Part shown: piece by piece, positions 17,001 to 25,963 of the stretch
How the letters are laid out: the number at the start of each line of letters is the position of its first letter
Position numbering within the stretch: the stretch's first letter is position 1
Source: JAPWJZ01 sp964575605
GTDB lineage: Bacteria > Pseudomonadota > Alphaproteobacteria > Micavibrionales > UBA2020
Direction: 5' to 3'
DNA length: 64,000 bases
Assembly (NCBI GenBank): GCA_964575605.1
Contig: CAZNRN010000007.1
Coordinates: 62,001 to 126,000 of the forward strand
Notes under the pieces: generated by a model
Told to the model about the DNA's origin: nothing
Databases searched by the model: none
Seen by the model: only the letters and a program-made list of their open reading frames with translations
Made by a program: the position numbers and the translations under genes

Positions 17001-18104
17001 TTAGTGAACGTGTTCCGCTTCGGATTTTCCGGCATGGGCTTTCAGAACAAAGCTGTTGGACGCGACATACCGCTCCCCTGCTTTCAATCCTTCCAGAACT
17101 TCCGCCCACTCGCCATCCTGTAAACCAAGACGCACAGGGCGGGCTTCATAGCTTTCGCCTTCCTGCACATAGATGACCGTTTTGCCTTCCATCCGCTGCA
17201 CCGCGCCTGCTTTGATTGCCACAGCGGCTTTCTTCTCGTTCACGAAGATTTCACCGTGAACGGACATGCCAGGCCGCCACTTACCTTCACTGTTCTGGAT
17301 TTCTCCACGCGCCACGACGGTCTGGCTGGCGCTGTCCGCGACAGGCAGGATGGAGGCAAGGGCGGTTTCAACCGACAGGTTGCCGCCCACGGCAGCCACG
17401 CGCACCTTCTGCCCCTGCTCCACATGGGGCATGTCCTTCGGGAAAACATGGAACTGCACCCACAGCGTCGAAAGGTCTGCCACCTCGAACAGGTTTTCGT
17501 CGCCTGTCACATGACCGACATTCGTGTTGCGGTCGAGTATCATCCCGCCAATAGGCGATTTGACCGGATAGGCTTGTAGGCTCTCATTGCTCTCCACGGT
17601 CGCCAGCGTTTCGCCCGCCTGCACCATTTCGCCTTGGGTCTTGCTGACGGTCTTTACCACGCCGTCAAACCGCGCCCGCACTTGGGCGATGGTGTTTTTA
17701 TTCAAGGCGACTTTTCCGGTCACAGGGATAGACACGCGCACAGTCGCAGGGCCAGCTACGATAACTTCAATCTTCATCGCGTCTGCTGCCGCTCTTTCGA
17801 TGTTCAGCTTGCCTTCTTCTTCGTTATGACCATGCTCGTCCTTATGGCCTTCGCCTTCTTTATGCTCAGGTCCTTCCTCTTCGGAGTGTTCCTTCTCGCC
17901 TTCCTCATGTTCGTGCTTTTCTTCCGGCTTCTTGGCGGCAGGCGCGTCCTCGGCGTGGTCATGCCCGCCGCGGCTTTCTTCTTTGGCTTCTTTATGGTCA
18001 TCGCCGGCATGGTCGTCATGCCCTTGCGATGCGTAGGACGCTCCGGCCATACACAGCATCGCAACCAGAGCCAGAGACAGTAGTTTTACACGATAGTTTT
18101 TCAT
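17001..18104 (-). CDS. czcB: RND periplasmic adaptor, CzcB type, His/Glu-rich
   Basis: This membrane-fusion protein bridges the pump and the outer-membrane channel. It starts with a signal peptide (ending ASYASQG), followed by an unusual region of about 75 residues made almost only of His, Glu, Asp and Lys (HDDHAGDDHKEAKEE and more), probably a metal-binding or buffering segment. The barrel-sandwich part (ARFDGVVKTVSKTQGEMVQA, then YPVKSPIGGMILDRN) and the C-terminal beta-barrel part follow. The ATG overlaps the czcC stop as ATGA, which shows coupling. It pairs with the CzcA-type pump directly downstream. Confidence 0.9.
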   Translation of the reverse strand: MKNYRVKLLSLALVAMLCMAGASYASQGHDDHAGDDHKEAKEESRGGHDHAEDAPAAKKPEEKHEHEEGEKEHSEEEGPEHKEGEGHKDEHGHNEEEGKLNIERAAADAMKIEVIVAGPATVRVSIPVTGKVALNKNTIAQVRARFDGVVKTVSKTQGEMVQAGETLATVESNESLQAYPVKSPIGGMILDRNTNVGHVTGDENLFEVADLSTLWVQFHVFPKDMPHVEQGQKVRVAAVGGNLSVETALASILPVADSASQTVVARGEIQNSEGKWRPGMSVHGEIFVNEKKAAVAIKAGAVQRMEGKTVIYVQEGESYEARPVRLGLQDGEWAEVLEGLKAGERYVASNSFVLKAHAGKSEAEHVH

Positions 18105-19360
18105 TTCTTTTCTCCTTGGACTTCGATCAGCCCGATATGTTTCGCCGTCAGCCGTTCATATTCGGCTTTGGCGGCGTGATATTCTTTCAGCGCGGCGATA
18201 CGCTGCGCCTTTACGTCGAACAATGTCCGCTGCGCGTCCAGCACTTCGAGATAGCTGAACTTGCCCGCTTGATAGCCTTCCCGTGCCTGCCGGAAGGCTT
18301 TTTCAGCCGACGACAGCACGGATTTTTTCAGACTGGCGGCCTCGGCATAGGTCGTTTCAAGGTTGTTCTGTGCCCGCACGAGGGCAATCTGCATGTCGTT
18401 GACGCTTGCTAGTTTGTCATGATTGGCCTTCGTCACTTCGTGCCCTGCCCGCATGATCGCGCCTTGGTTCCGGTTGAAAACCGGAAACGGCACGGATACG
18501 CCTGCGAGGAACGACTGGTCATCCGTGTCGCGGGAGTTTCTGACACCAACTTCAAACGTCACGTCGGGAACAGCGTTCGTCCTCTCAAGCGCGAGATTGG
18601 CGCTTGCAAGTTGTATTCCCGCTTCCAGTTTCTTGTAATCGGGGTTCTGTTCCAGCGTGGCGGTTGTATCCAGCTGTTGCAGGTCGAAGAATCCTTCAGT
18701 CGAAACGGCAGGCCGCAGGTCATCAAGGCCAATAACCTGTGCAAAATGCTGGAGCGCAGCTAAATGCGCCCGCTCCGCCTTCTGCACCGCAATCTTGGTG
18801 CTGGCGACTTCAACCTCCGCTTTGCTCTTTTGGATGGCAGGCTCTGCGGCGGCTTCAACACGCTTCCTGACGCTTGCCAGCACATCGCCCGCCAGCTTCC
18901 TTTGCTCCTCTGCCAGTTTTGCTTCTTCGGCGGTTCCGATAACTTCCGCCCAGGCTGCCGTCGTATCGCGCACGACATCGAGCGCGACGGACTGCAAATC
19001 CAGCTTCGCGATACCAAGCTGGTGGTTGGCGGCCTTGACCCTCGCCCCGCGTTTGCCGCCCATTTCGACGGGCTGGGCAATGCCTAGCGTAAACTCGGCC
19101 TCCTTGAACCCGCTTTTGGTTCCGGTGCCGAGCATATTTTCGGCCTCGAACGCCAGTTCGGGGTTTGGCGCAAGGGAGCTTTGTCGGCGGTCGCCCTTGC
19201 TTGCGCCCACGGCTTCAACGCCCGATTTCAGTTTTGGGGAAAACCGCAAGGCTTGGCTGGTGGCTTCCTCAAGGGTTATTCCCTTGGTGACTTCCGCGTA
19301 AGCGGGCGCTGCAAGGAACAGGATTAACCCCGCAGACAGGAACAATGATTGATAACGCAT
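18101..19360 (-). CDS. czcC: TolC-family outer-membrane factor, CzcC type
   Basis: The 419-aa protein has a signal peptide ending APAYAEV and two repeated long helical stretches typical of TolC/CzcC channels: residues about 30-210 and 220-400, with SLAPNPELAFEAENML in the first and GVSVPFPVFNRNQG in the second. It should form the outer-membrane exit duct for the CzcBA pump encoded immediately downstream (4-base overlap with czcB). It is the only outer-membrane factor in the island, so it may also serve the second RND system. Confidence 0.9.
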   Translation of the reverse strand: MRYQSLFLSAGLILFLAAPAYAEVTKGITLEEATSQALRFSPKLKSGVEAVGASKGDRRQSSLAPNPELAFEAENMLGTGTKSGFKEAEFTLGIAQPVEMGGKRGARVKAANHQLGIAKLDLQSVALDVVRDTTAAWAEVIGTAEEAKLAEEQRKLAGDVLASVRKRVEAAAEPAIQKSKAEVEVASTKIAVQKAERAHLAALQHFAQVIGLDDLRPAVSTEGFFDLQQLDTTATLEQNPDYKKLEAGIQLASANLALERTNAVPDVTFEVGVRNSRDTDDQSFLAGVSVPFPVFNRNQGAIMRAGHEVTKANHDKLASVNDMQIALVRAQNNLETTYAEAASLKKSVLSSAEKAFRQAREGYQAGKFSYLEVLDAQRTLFDVKAQRIAALKEYHAAKAEYERLTAKHIGLIEVQGEKK

Positions 19361-19451
19361 AGTGATACCACATAACTTGACCCAACAAAAAACGAGCCTT
19401 GAAACGGAGTCATGGCGTGATACGCCTAGACTATTTCAAGGACTTGGGAAG

Positions 19452-19763
19452 TTAAGCGGTTTGGGGAGGACGGAAAAGGCCTGCGGGCTCGCGGCCTTGC
19501 AATGAAGGCGGCTCGACGCGGCTATATTTGGTTAGAACCAACGGCAATTGTACGTTCTGGACTTTGCCGGAGAAAACCATATGCCCGCAATGATGCAGGC
19601 AGCAATCGTTGCAAGGTACATCGGGCGCTTGGCTTGGCGCGTCATCTTGCGCGACGCTCATCTCCTGCTGGCAGTCATGATCCGCGCAAAAATCCGCCGC
19701 CTTCACTGAGCCAGTGAAGGATAAAGAAGCGACGATCAGGGCGATGATAAGCAACAGTCTCAT
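19452..19763 (-). CDS. Small secreted Cys/His-rich protein, first gene of metal operon 1
   Basis: The 103-aa protein has a signal peptide (SFTGSVKA cut site) and a short mature part with CADHDCQQ and CNDCCLHHCGH, a likely metal-binding centre. It ends with GLFRPPQTA. The first gene of the second metal operon (27013-27381) has the same plan and a similar ending (TLLRPPKFSA). The position in front of czcC recalls czcI of the classical czc cluster, which also encodes a small periplasmic metal-linked protein, but I cannot show homology by eye. It may sense or buffer metal in the periplasm. Confidence 0.65.
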   Translation of the reverse strand: MRLLLIIALIVASLSFTGSVKAADFCADHDCQQEMSVAQDDAPSQAPDVPCNDCCLHHCGHMVFSGKVQNVQLPLVLTKYSRVEPPSLQGREPAGLFRPPQTA

Positions 19764-19900
19764 AAGCGCAGCATTGCATAGGTTGGCGAAATTTCACAAA
19801 TCAAATTTAATTTATTCGGTGAAGAAGGCAAAACTTGAAGTCAGCGCAAGGAACTCAACCAATTGAATTAAAGTGATAATTCGTCAGGCTTTCTTGGATT

Positions 19901-19919
19901 TTGTAAGAGATTATGTAAG
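19901..19919 (+). repeat. Internal TTGTAAG/ATGTAAG pair resembling island-end repeats
   Basis: TTGTAAG (19901-19907) and ATGTAAG (19913-19919) are 12 bp apart. Their surroundings resemble 7834-7862 (both continue GTAAGTTTT-x-AAGA). They lie in the 184-bp gap between the two metal operons. This may be an old element end left between two accretions; no tRNA piece is next to it. Confidence 0.3.
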
Positions 19920-19947
19920 TTTTGAAGACATTTTATAGAGCCCCCAT

Positions 19948-20433
19948 CTACTTTATGTCATTCAACTTCTTCTTCATCTGCTTAATTTCGGCCTGCTGGC
20001 TGGAGAGGATGTTGTCACAGAGCTGCTTTATTTCGGCATCCTTGATCGGTGCCTTTTCGCACATCAAAACAGCCGCCGCATGGTGCGGTATCATCGACTT
20101 TAAAAACTGCTCGTCCGTAATTAGCGTCTGTTGCTGGATAAAAAAGAACGCAAGAGTGGCTACTACCGCGCTACCAGCCAGTATTGCGGCATTGAGCTTT
20201 TTGTTCTTATACATGCCCCGCATCACAAGCAGTTCTATTATGACCATTGGCGCGGTCATCAGGGAAGCCATATAGAACTGGTTAAAATTCGGATAGACGT
20301 TCTCGGTTGAATCCACCATCGCGTACATAAGGACATACATGGCGATAAACGATAGCAACGCCATAACACCCAACTGCCCGTATGGGCTGTGGCCGTGCTG
20401 CTCATGCCCGTGATGTGCCATACCGGATTTCAT
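19948..20433 (-). CDS. Membrane-anchored DUF305 protein
   Basis: The protein begins with a His-rich tail (HHGHEQHGHS), then three to four membrane segments, and ends with a helical DUF305 domain containing FLKSMIPHHAAAVLMCEKA and a Lys-rich end. DUF305 proteins are found with metal-resistance genes and the M-I-P-H-H motif is thought to take part in metal binding; the biochemical role is not settled. It is the last gene of the second metal operon. A soluble secreted DUF305 protein is encoded at 27530-27820 beside the same operon. Confidence 0.8.
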   Translation of the reverse strand: MKSGMAHHGHEQHGHSPYGQLGVMALLSFIAMYVLMYAMVDSTENVYPNFNQFYMASLMTAPMVIIELLVMRGMYKNKKLNAAILAGSAVVATLAFFFIQQQTLITDEQFLKSMIPHHAAAVLMCEKAPIKDAEIKQLCDNILSSQQAEIKQMKKKLNDIK

Positions 20434-20513
20434 GGAAGCCTCCTGATACAGATTTCTACCAAAGAGGCTAACGAGTAATCGGCCTATTTGGTTCAGGAGG
20501 GTTAGATTCCTAT

Positions 20514-21209
20514 TTAGAAAGCCAGCATAGCAATGGACATCGCCACCATTCCAAGGTCTTCAACCAGCGTCAGGGTAGACATAGGCAGGTTCAATACCGT
20601 ACCGAGGCAGGCACAGCGGATTTTCTTCTTCTCCGAAAGAGCCTTAATAACCCCCAAGCTGCTGAAACCCATCAGCACAATCGAGAACCACAAAGCCTGA
20701 TGCAGATAGATGCCAAAGAGGAAGGCAAGGCCAAGTCCCAACTCCAGAAACGGGTAAAGATAGCCATACCCGTTCCATTTCTTGGCCAGCAAATCATAAG
20801 TCGAATATGCGTCTTTAAATCCGGTCAGGCTCAGGAACTTGAAAAAGGAGAATACGAGGAAGAAGCCCGCCATGAAGTGAAGCATCCAGTCGTGCCAGGT
20901 ATCGGCTCCCTTGAATGAAACCACGGAGATAAAACCGACAATGAGGAGCAACGGATAATAAATTTCCAGCCAGCTCTTATGCGGCTCTGCGGCTGGCTCT
21001 GGTGACCCCCCTCCTTCCTTGAGGTGGTAATGGTCGCCCGCCTTTGCCAAGGCGGCGCTTAATGCCGCGCGGTCTGGGGCATTCCCTTCGAATGTTACCG
21101 CTGGCGGATCAAGCGTTACCTTCCCCGCTATTCCGGCTTCCTGAAAGGCAGCCGTTATTTTCCTGACGCAGTTCTGGCAGGTCATACCTTGGATTTCAAT
21201 TGAGGTCAT
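20514..21209 (-). CDS. HMA domain fused to MauE/DoxX-like membrane domain
   Basis: Residues 1-65 are a heavy-metal-associated domain with GMTCQNC, the Cys-x-x-Cys copper/zinc-binding loop. After a short linker the remaining 160 residues form four membrane segments of the MauE/DoxX redox-associated family, with WHDWMLHFMAGFFLVFSFFK and the ending CACLGTVLNLPMSTLTLVED. Such fusions are common in metal-resistance islands and are suspected to move metal or electrons across the inner membrane, but the role is unproven. It lies 6 bp after the small lipoprotein gene in the second metal operon. Confidence 0.82.
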   Translation of the reverse strand: MTSIEIQGMTCQNCVRKITAAFQEAGIAGKVTLDPPAVTFEGNAPDRAALSAALAKAGDHYHLKEGGGSPEPAAEPHKSWLEIYYPLLLIVGFISVVSFKGADTWHDWMLHFMAGFFLVFSFFKFLSLTGFKDAYSTYDLLAKKWNGYGYLYPFLELGLGLAFLFGIYLHQALWFSIVLMGFSSLGVIKALSEKKKIRCACLGTVLNLPMSTLTLVEDLGMVAMSIAMLAF

Positions 21210-21215
21210 GTCTAT

Positions 21216-21623
21216 TTACTTTCTGCGTTCGTTGTAGAGTGCTTCACACAAAGCCGTTTGGCGTTGTGCGTGTTCCCGTCTGGCCGGATTATTAATCCCT
21301 TTTCCCCTCGTCGCCTCTGCCAGACATGCTTGCCGTGCCTGTCCAATCTCCGAAGTACCGCCCGAGGAAACAGCGACGGCCAAGGTTTGACAGACGGAAC
21401 GCGTAGCTGCCTTATGCCTAAAATCCTTGGCACAAAGATTGCGCGGCGGGCAGAGCTGAAGATGTCCATACAACACTTCCCGCTCACATTCCTTGGCAAG
21501 AACCGAAATTCTTTCCACTCTCGATTCCTTTCCGGTGACAAGCGATTCCACGGGCGGGCGGGACTGTCCGGCGCAGGCTGTCAAAATTAAAATCGAGAGG
21601 ACACATAATATAGACTTAAACAT
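21216..21623 (-). CDS. Small Cys-containing lipoprotein, paralogue of 13329-13730
   Basis: The ATG at 21623 is chosen because GGAG lies six bases upstream and the product then begins with a normal lipoprotein signal (MFKSILCVLSILILTACAG). An ATG four codons earlier (21635) is possible. The mature protein is basic and carries about six Cys residues. It shares the spacing and several motifs (ERISVLAKECE, TRSVCQTLA) with the lipoprotein of the first operon, so the pair probably arose by duplication. The function is unknown; the constant position behind an RND pump suggests an envelope metal-handling role. Confidence 0.72.
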   Translation of the reverse strand: MFKSILCVLSILILTACAGQSRPPVESLVTGKESRVERISVLAKECEREVLYGHLQLCPPRNLCAKDFRHKAATRSVCQTLAVAVSSGGTSEIGQARQACLAEATRGKGINNPARREHAQRQTALCEALYNERRK

Positions 21624-21662
21624 TGCTGGCTCCATAAATTGGCTGGTGATTACTTTTTCGGG

Positions 21663-22820
21663 TTATTCAACTTCAATGCCGAACGGAATGAAGATATCCT
21701 TATCATTCCGTCTGACTTGGGCATACAGTTTAACAAAGCCTTTGCGCTCCGGTTCAAAGTGGAATTTCAAATCCGGCCCGCCGCGCTGTTCGGCCTTGGT
21801 CGGCTCCTCTCCCATCGGGTGGATATGCGCAACCGAGTTAAAATCTTCATAAAAGCCCACGATATGGGCGAACGCGCCCATAACAGGCTGGAGGTCTTTC
21901 ACCGGATTTCCCTTTTCATCCTCGATAGTCAATGAACCCATGACGGCAGTTCCGGTAGTCAGCTTCCCTTCAAAAGAAAGATTCGCCTTCAGCCCTGCTT
22001 CTTTCGCGCTGGACGTTAAGTCCTTTTGAACGCAAGAAGCGGCACATGGATCATTCCCCTTGACCAGAGCCGAAACGAATTTCTGGCTTCCATTCACAGG
22101 GGTTATGTCAGCCCAGACTTTATAGGAAGTTGCCTTTTTGGGGATAAAAGTAGCGACATATTCACCGTCATTCTTTCCCGTAACGGGATGCAGATGGTGA
22201 TAGTCGCCCAAAGTTTCATCAGCTACCAAAAGGTGTACTTTTTGGGTATGCACTTCCTTCAGCTTGTCGAGCGTTAAAGGATGGCCGTTACTGTCAGCCA
22301 GCTTAACGGCAAGTGTGTCCTCCTTGTCTGCAACCAAAGGCGCGGCGCTCGTTACCTGTATCGAGATTTCACTACCAGCTTTGCCGCCGCTGTCCGAATG
22401 CTGGTCATGCTTAGATTCGGTACCGGACAACCTGCTTTTCAGGAGCTTGATGCCGCCTTCGAGCTTTTTTAACGCCGCAGCCGTGGCCTCCGCATCCTTT
22501 GCATCGCCAGAGGTATGCAAAGCATTTAGAGCCTTTCCAAGCTGGGCGGTTGTTCCGGTTATACCGGTTTCATCGTTATGCGCCTCGCCTATGGCTTTCA
22601 GGGCTGGCTCCATAGTTTCGACGACTTCATGAATTTTATCGAACGCCTTTTCCTTGACGGCAGTTTGCAATACCGCAAGGCCGTCTTCCAAGGTCTTCAT
22701 TTCGCTACCTGCCGCTGGCGCAGCGGTTTCATGATGGGCGTCGTGTTCGTCCCCATGCGCCCATACGGGTGTTGAAACGAGCATTGCCGCCAGTGCCATT
22801 GCGTAGATTTGAGTCTTCAT
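21663..22820 (-). CDS. Periplasmic His-rich protein with YtkA-like C-terminal part
   Basis: A signal peptide (ending TPVWAHG) is followed by a His-rich start (DEHDAHHE), a helical region of about 100 residues, a second His-rich linker (SKHDQHSDSGGK) and a C-terminal beta-rich half. That half contains GDYHHLHPVTG, YKVWADITP and SVAHIHPMG, motifs seen in periplasmic YtkA-like domains found next to metal exporters. The many His residues point to metal binding. It lies 21 bp after the RND pump gene in the second metal operon. I cannot name a characterised homologue. Confidence 0.7.
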   Translation of the reverse strand: MKTQIYAMALAAMLVSTPVWAHGDEHDAHHETAAPAAGSEMKTLEDGLAVLQTAVKEKAFDKIHEVVETMEPALKAIGEAHNDETGITGTTAQLGKALNALHTSGDAKDAEATAAALKKLEGGIKLLKSRLSGTESKHDQHSDSGGKAGSEISIQVTSAAPLVADKEDTLAVKLADSNGHPLTLDKLKEVHTQKVHLLVADETLGDYHHLHPVTGKNDGEYVATFIPKKATSYKVWADITPVNGSQKFVSALVKGNDPCAASCVQKDLTSSAKEAGLKANLSFEGKLTTGTAVMGSLTIEDEKGNPVKDLQPVMGAFAHIVGFYEDFNSVAHIHPMGEEPTKAEQRGGPDLKFHFEPERKGFVKLYAQVRRNDKDIFIPFGIEVE

Positions 22821-22841
22821 AAGGTTCTCCTGTGTTAAATA

Positions 22842-25800
22842 TTAAAAAGCTGTCGGGACTAATCGCCTTACCGTCTTCTCACCGAACATCCAGAAAACCA
22901 GAGGTGTGACGATCAGGTTAAGTATTGTGCTTGTGAGCAGGCCATAAAAGATGACGACCGCGACCGGATGGAGGATTTCCTTGCCGGGTTCGTCAGCGGC
23001 CATTATCAGCGGGACGAGCGCCATTAGCGCGGTCAAGGCGGTCATGAGGACAGGCACAAGCCTTTCCTGCGACCCCCGATAAAGCATCTGAAGGGTGAAT
23101 TTCTCCCCTTCGGACTTCATCAGGTGAAGGTAATGGGCAATCATCATGATGCCGTTTCGCGCCGCGATACCTGTCAGGGTAATGAACCCGACGAGCGTTG
23201 CGACAGAGAATACGCCTCCGGTCGCCCATACGCCCGCGACCGCGCCTATGAAGGCCAAGGGTATTCCGATCATGATTTGCAGGGCGAGATTTACGCTGTT
23301 GAAATGGCTATACAACACAACGAATATACCAAGCAGCGAAACCATCCCGAGAATAGCGAGCATTCTGGATGCGGAAGCCTGCGCCTCGAACTGCCCGCCA
23401 TAGACAAAGTAATATCCTTGGGGCAGATGCACTTTCTGCTCCAGAACTTGCTTGATTTCTCCGACCGCGCTCACAAGGTCGCGGCCTGCCACGTTTGCAG
23501 AAACGACTATTCGCCGATGCACATCTTCACGGTTGATGATGTTCGGGCCTTCTCCCTTCTCGATATTGGCGACGAGGCCGAGAGGCGTTGTCGTGCCGCG
23601 TACAGTATCCATCGGGATACGGGAAATATCAGTCGCGTTGGCGCGGTCGTCCTCGTTGAGCCTTACAACGAGGTCATAGATGCGCTGGCCTTCTATGACC
23701 TGACTGACGGTTTTTCCCTGCAAGGCGAGTTCGCTCATATCCGCGATTTCGCCCGCCATGACCCCCTGAGCTAAAGCTTTGCTCCGGTCTATGCGGATAT
23801 GGAGTTGTGGAACCAAGACCTGCTTTTCCACTTGCAGGTCTACAACACCTTTCACACCGGACATGGCGTTTTGGGTTTCATCGGCAAGGCTTCTCAATAT
23901 AGCGAGATCGTCGCCAAATATCTTGATAGCAACCTGCGCGCGCACCCCTGACAGGATATGGTCTATCCGGTGTGAAATCGGCTGCCCGATATTTACGACA
24001 ATTCCGGGAATTGTGGAAAGTTTGGCGCGAATATCGTCCATGACTTCCTTCTTTCCTCTCCCGCCTTCCTTCAACTCGACTTCGATTTCAGTTGAGTGGA
24101 CGCCCTCGGCGTGGTCGTCCAGCTCTGCCCGTCCTGTCCTGCGTCCGGTCAGGGCAACTTCTGGAACTTCCATGATAAGTTTTTCCGCTATCGTCCCGAT
24201 GCGATTGCTCTCCGCAAGCGAAGTGCCAGGCACCGACAGCAGATTGATCGTTGCGCTGCCTTCATTGAAAGGCGGCAGGAACTCCTTGCCGAAAGTCAGC
24301 GACAATGCTGCAGCCCAGAGAAACGCGGCAAAGGCTCCGGCCAAGACAAGCCAGCGCAGTTTAAGGGCTATTGCAAGGCCGACTCGCTGGAACGCCTTTA
24401 ACATCCTGACGATCAGGCCATCCCCTTTGTGGCCTAGCTTTGACATCTGCGGCAGCAGATAGGAGCAAAGAGCTGGCGTGACCGTCACGGCAACGAACAG
24501 CGAAGCCAGAATGGATACGATATAAGCAACGCCCAGCGGCATGAATATCCGCCCCTCGATGCCGCCCATCGCAAAGAGCGGCACGAAAACAAGAATGACG
24601 ATGATGGTGGCAAATACGATGGAGCTTCTGACTTCGACTGAAGCCTCGCGGATCACCTCGACCGCAGGACGTGGATTTGCAAGCTGGCGGTTCTCCCGCA
24701 AGCGTCGATAGACGTTCTCAACGTCAACGATTGCATCGTCCACAAGCTCTCCGACCGCCACCGCCAAACCGCCCAACGTCATAGTGTTGATAGACAGTCC
24801 GAAGAACTTGAAGACAAGCGCGGTGATAATCAGGGACAGCGGAATGGCGGTAAGGGTGATAAATGTCGTGCGAATGTTCAGCAGGAAGATAAACAGGACG
24901 ACGACAACAAGAATGGAGCCATCCCGCAGGGCGTGAAGCACGTTGTTAATTGCCCTGTCAATAAACCGCGCCTGTTCGAATATCTCCAGATGCAGTTTGA
25001 CCCCTTCCGGCAGCGTCTTTCCGATGGCGGCAAGTTCGACTTCAATCTTCTTGGTCAGGCCGATGGTATCGGCATTTGGCTGTTTCTGGACGGAGAGGAT
25101 AATGCCAGCCTTGCCGCCTATGCCAGCGTCCCCGCGCTTGCCGAGGGGTCCGCCCAGCCTGACTTGGCCGACGTCGCCGATGGTGAGCGGCGGCGCGTCT
25201 TTCTCTACCTGCTTCGGCAGCACAGCTTGCCGTATATCATTCAGGTCTTTGACCCTTGCGATATTACGGATAAGCCTTTCCTGATATGGCTCGAACAGGA
25301 AACCGCCCGTGGAGTTGACATTGGAATTTTCGAGGGCAGTCCTGACTTCCTCGAAAGTGACGCTGTGATAAATCATCTTCTCGGGGTCGAGCAACACCTG
25401 ATACTGTTTCTTCTCGCCCCCGATTACTGTGACCTGTGCCAATCCCGGAACGGCAAGCAGGCGCGGGCGTATCGTCCAGTCTGCAAGGCTCCGCAAATCC
25501 ATCGGGCTTACGACCTTGTTATCCGAGGTAAGACCGACGAGCATGATCTCGCCCATGATGGAGGAAATTGGGCCAAGGACTGGCCGGACGGTGCTTGGCA
25601 GCACCGCCGATGATTGCGCCAGTTTCTCGGTGACGATCTGGCGTGCCTTATAAACATCCATGTTCCAGTCAAATTCAACCCATACAATTGAAAGACCGAT
25701 TGCAGAAGCCGAACGCACCCGCAGCACGCCATTCGCGCCGTTCATAACGGTTTCGATGGGCAGGGTAACGAGCGTTTCGACTTCTTCGGGCGCAAGCCCT

Positions 25801-25961
25801 TCGGCTTCACTGAATATCGTGACGGTCGGGCGGTTAAGGTCAGGAAAGACATCGACCGGAAGCTGGCGCAGTGTCAGCAGGCCGTAGGCCATGACCGCGC
25901 AGGCGAAGGCCACCACAAACAGGCGGTTAGACAGCGAAAAGCCTATGAGTTTGTCGAACAT
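22842..25961 (-). CDS. Heavy-metal RND efflux pump, second system
   Basis: The 1039-aa pump has the HME-RND N-terminus (RLFVVAFACAVMAYGLLTLR, then QLPVDVFPDLNRPTV). Transmembrane segment 4 reads LAVAVGELVDDAIVDVEN. It lacks the DFG-x3-DG of CzcA and also differs from CusA (GVAxDAAxVMIEN), so it belongs to a subgroup whose metal is not clear. It is encoded two bases after its adaptor gene. No outer-membrane factor is encoded in this operon. The accessory proteins downstream (HMA-MauE and DUF305) would fit copper or a broad soft-metal range, but that is inference. Confidence 0.88.
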   Translation of the reverse strand: MFDKLIGFSLSNRLFVVAFACAVMAYGLLTLRQLPVDVFPDLNRPTVTIFSEAEGLAPEEVETLVTLPIETVMNGANGVLRVRSASAIGLSIVWVEFDWNMDVYKARQIVTEKLAQSSAVLPSTVRPVLGPISSIMGEIMLVGLTSDNKVVSPMDLRSLADWTIRPRLLAVPGLAQVTVIGGEKKQYQVLLDPEKMIYHSVTFEEVRTALENSNVNSTGGFLFEPYQERLIRNIARVKDLNDIRQAVLPKQVEKDAPPLTIGDVGQVRLGGPLGKRGDAGIGGKAGIILSVQKQPNADTIGLTKKIEVELAAIGKTLPEGVKLHLEIFEQARFIDRAINNVLHALRDGSILVVVVLFIFLLNIRTTFITLTAIPLSLIITALVFKFFGLSINTMTLGGLAVAVGELVDDAIVDVENVYRRLRENRQLANPRPAVEVIREASVEVRSSIVFATIIVILVFVPLFAMGGIEGRIFMPLGVAYIVSILASLFVAVTVTPALCSYLLPQMSKLGHKGDGLIVRMLKAFQRVGLAIALKLRWLVLAGAFAAFLWAAALSLTFGKEFLPPFNEGSATINLLSVPGTSLAESNRIGTIAEKLIMEVPEVALTGRRTGRAELDDHAEGVHSTEIEVELKEGGRGKKEVMDDIRAKLSTIPGIVVNIGQPISHRIDHILSGVRAQVAIKIFGDDLAILRSLADETQNAMSGVKGVVDLQVEKQVLVPQLHIRIDRSKALAQGVMAGEIADMSELALQGKTVSQVIEGQRIYDLVVRLNEDDRANATDISRIPMDTVRGTTTPLGLVANIEKGEGPNIINREDVHRRIVVSANVAGRDLVSAVGEIKQVLEQKVHLPQGYYFVYGGQFEAQASASRMLAILGMVSLLGIFVVLYSHFNSVNLALQIMIGIPLAFIGAVAGVWATGGVFSVATLVGFITLTGIAARNGIMMIAHYLHLMKSEGEKFTLQMLYRGSQERLVPVLMTALTALMALVPLIMAADEPGKEILHPVAVVIFYGLLTSTILNLIVTPLVFWMFGEKTVRRLVPTAF

Positions 25962-25963
25962 GC

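Noticed and set aside
23124..25613. Long plus-strand frames opposite the second RND pump
   Set aside because: High-GC shadow frames; the minus-strand product is a complete RND pump with all family motifs.
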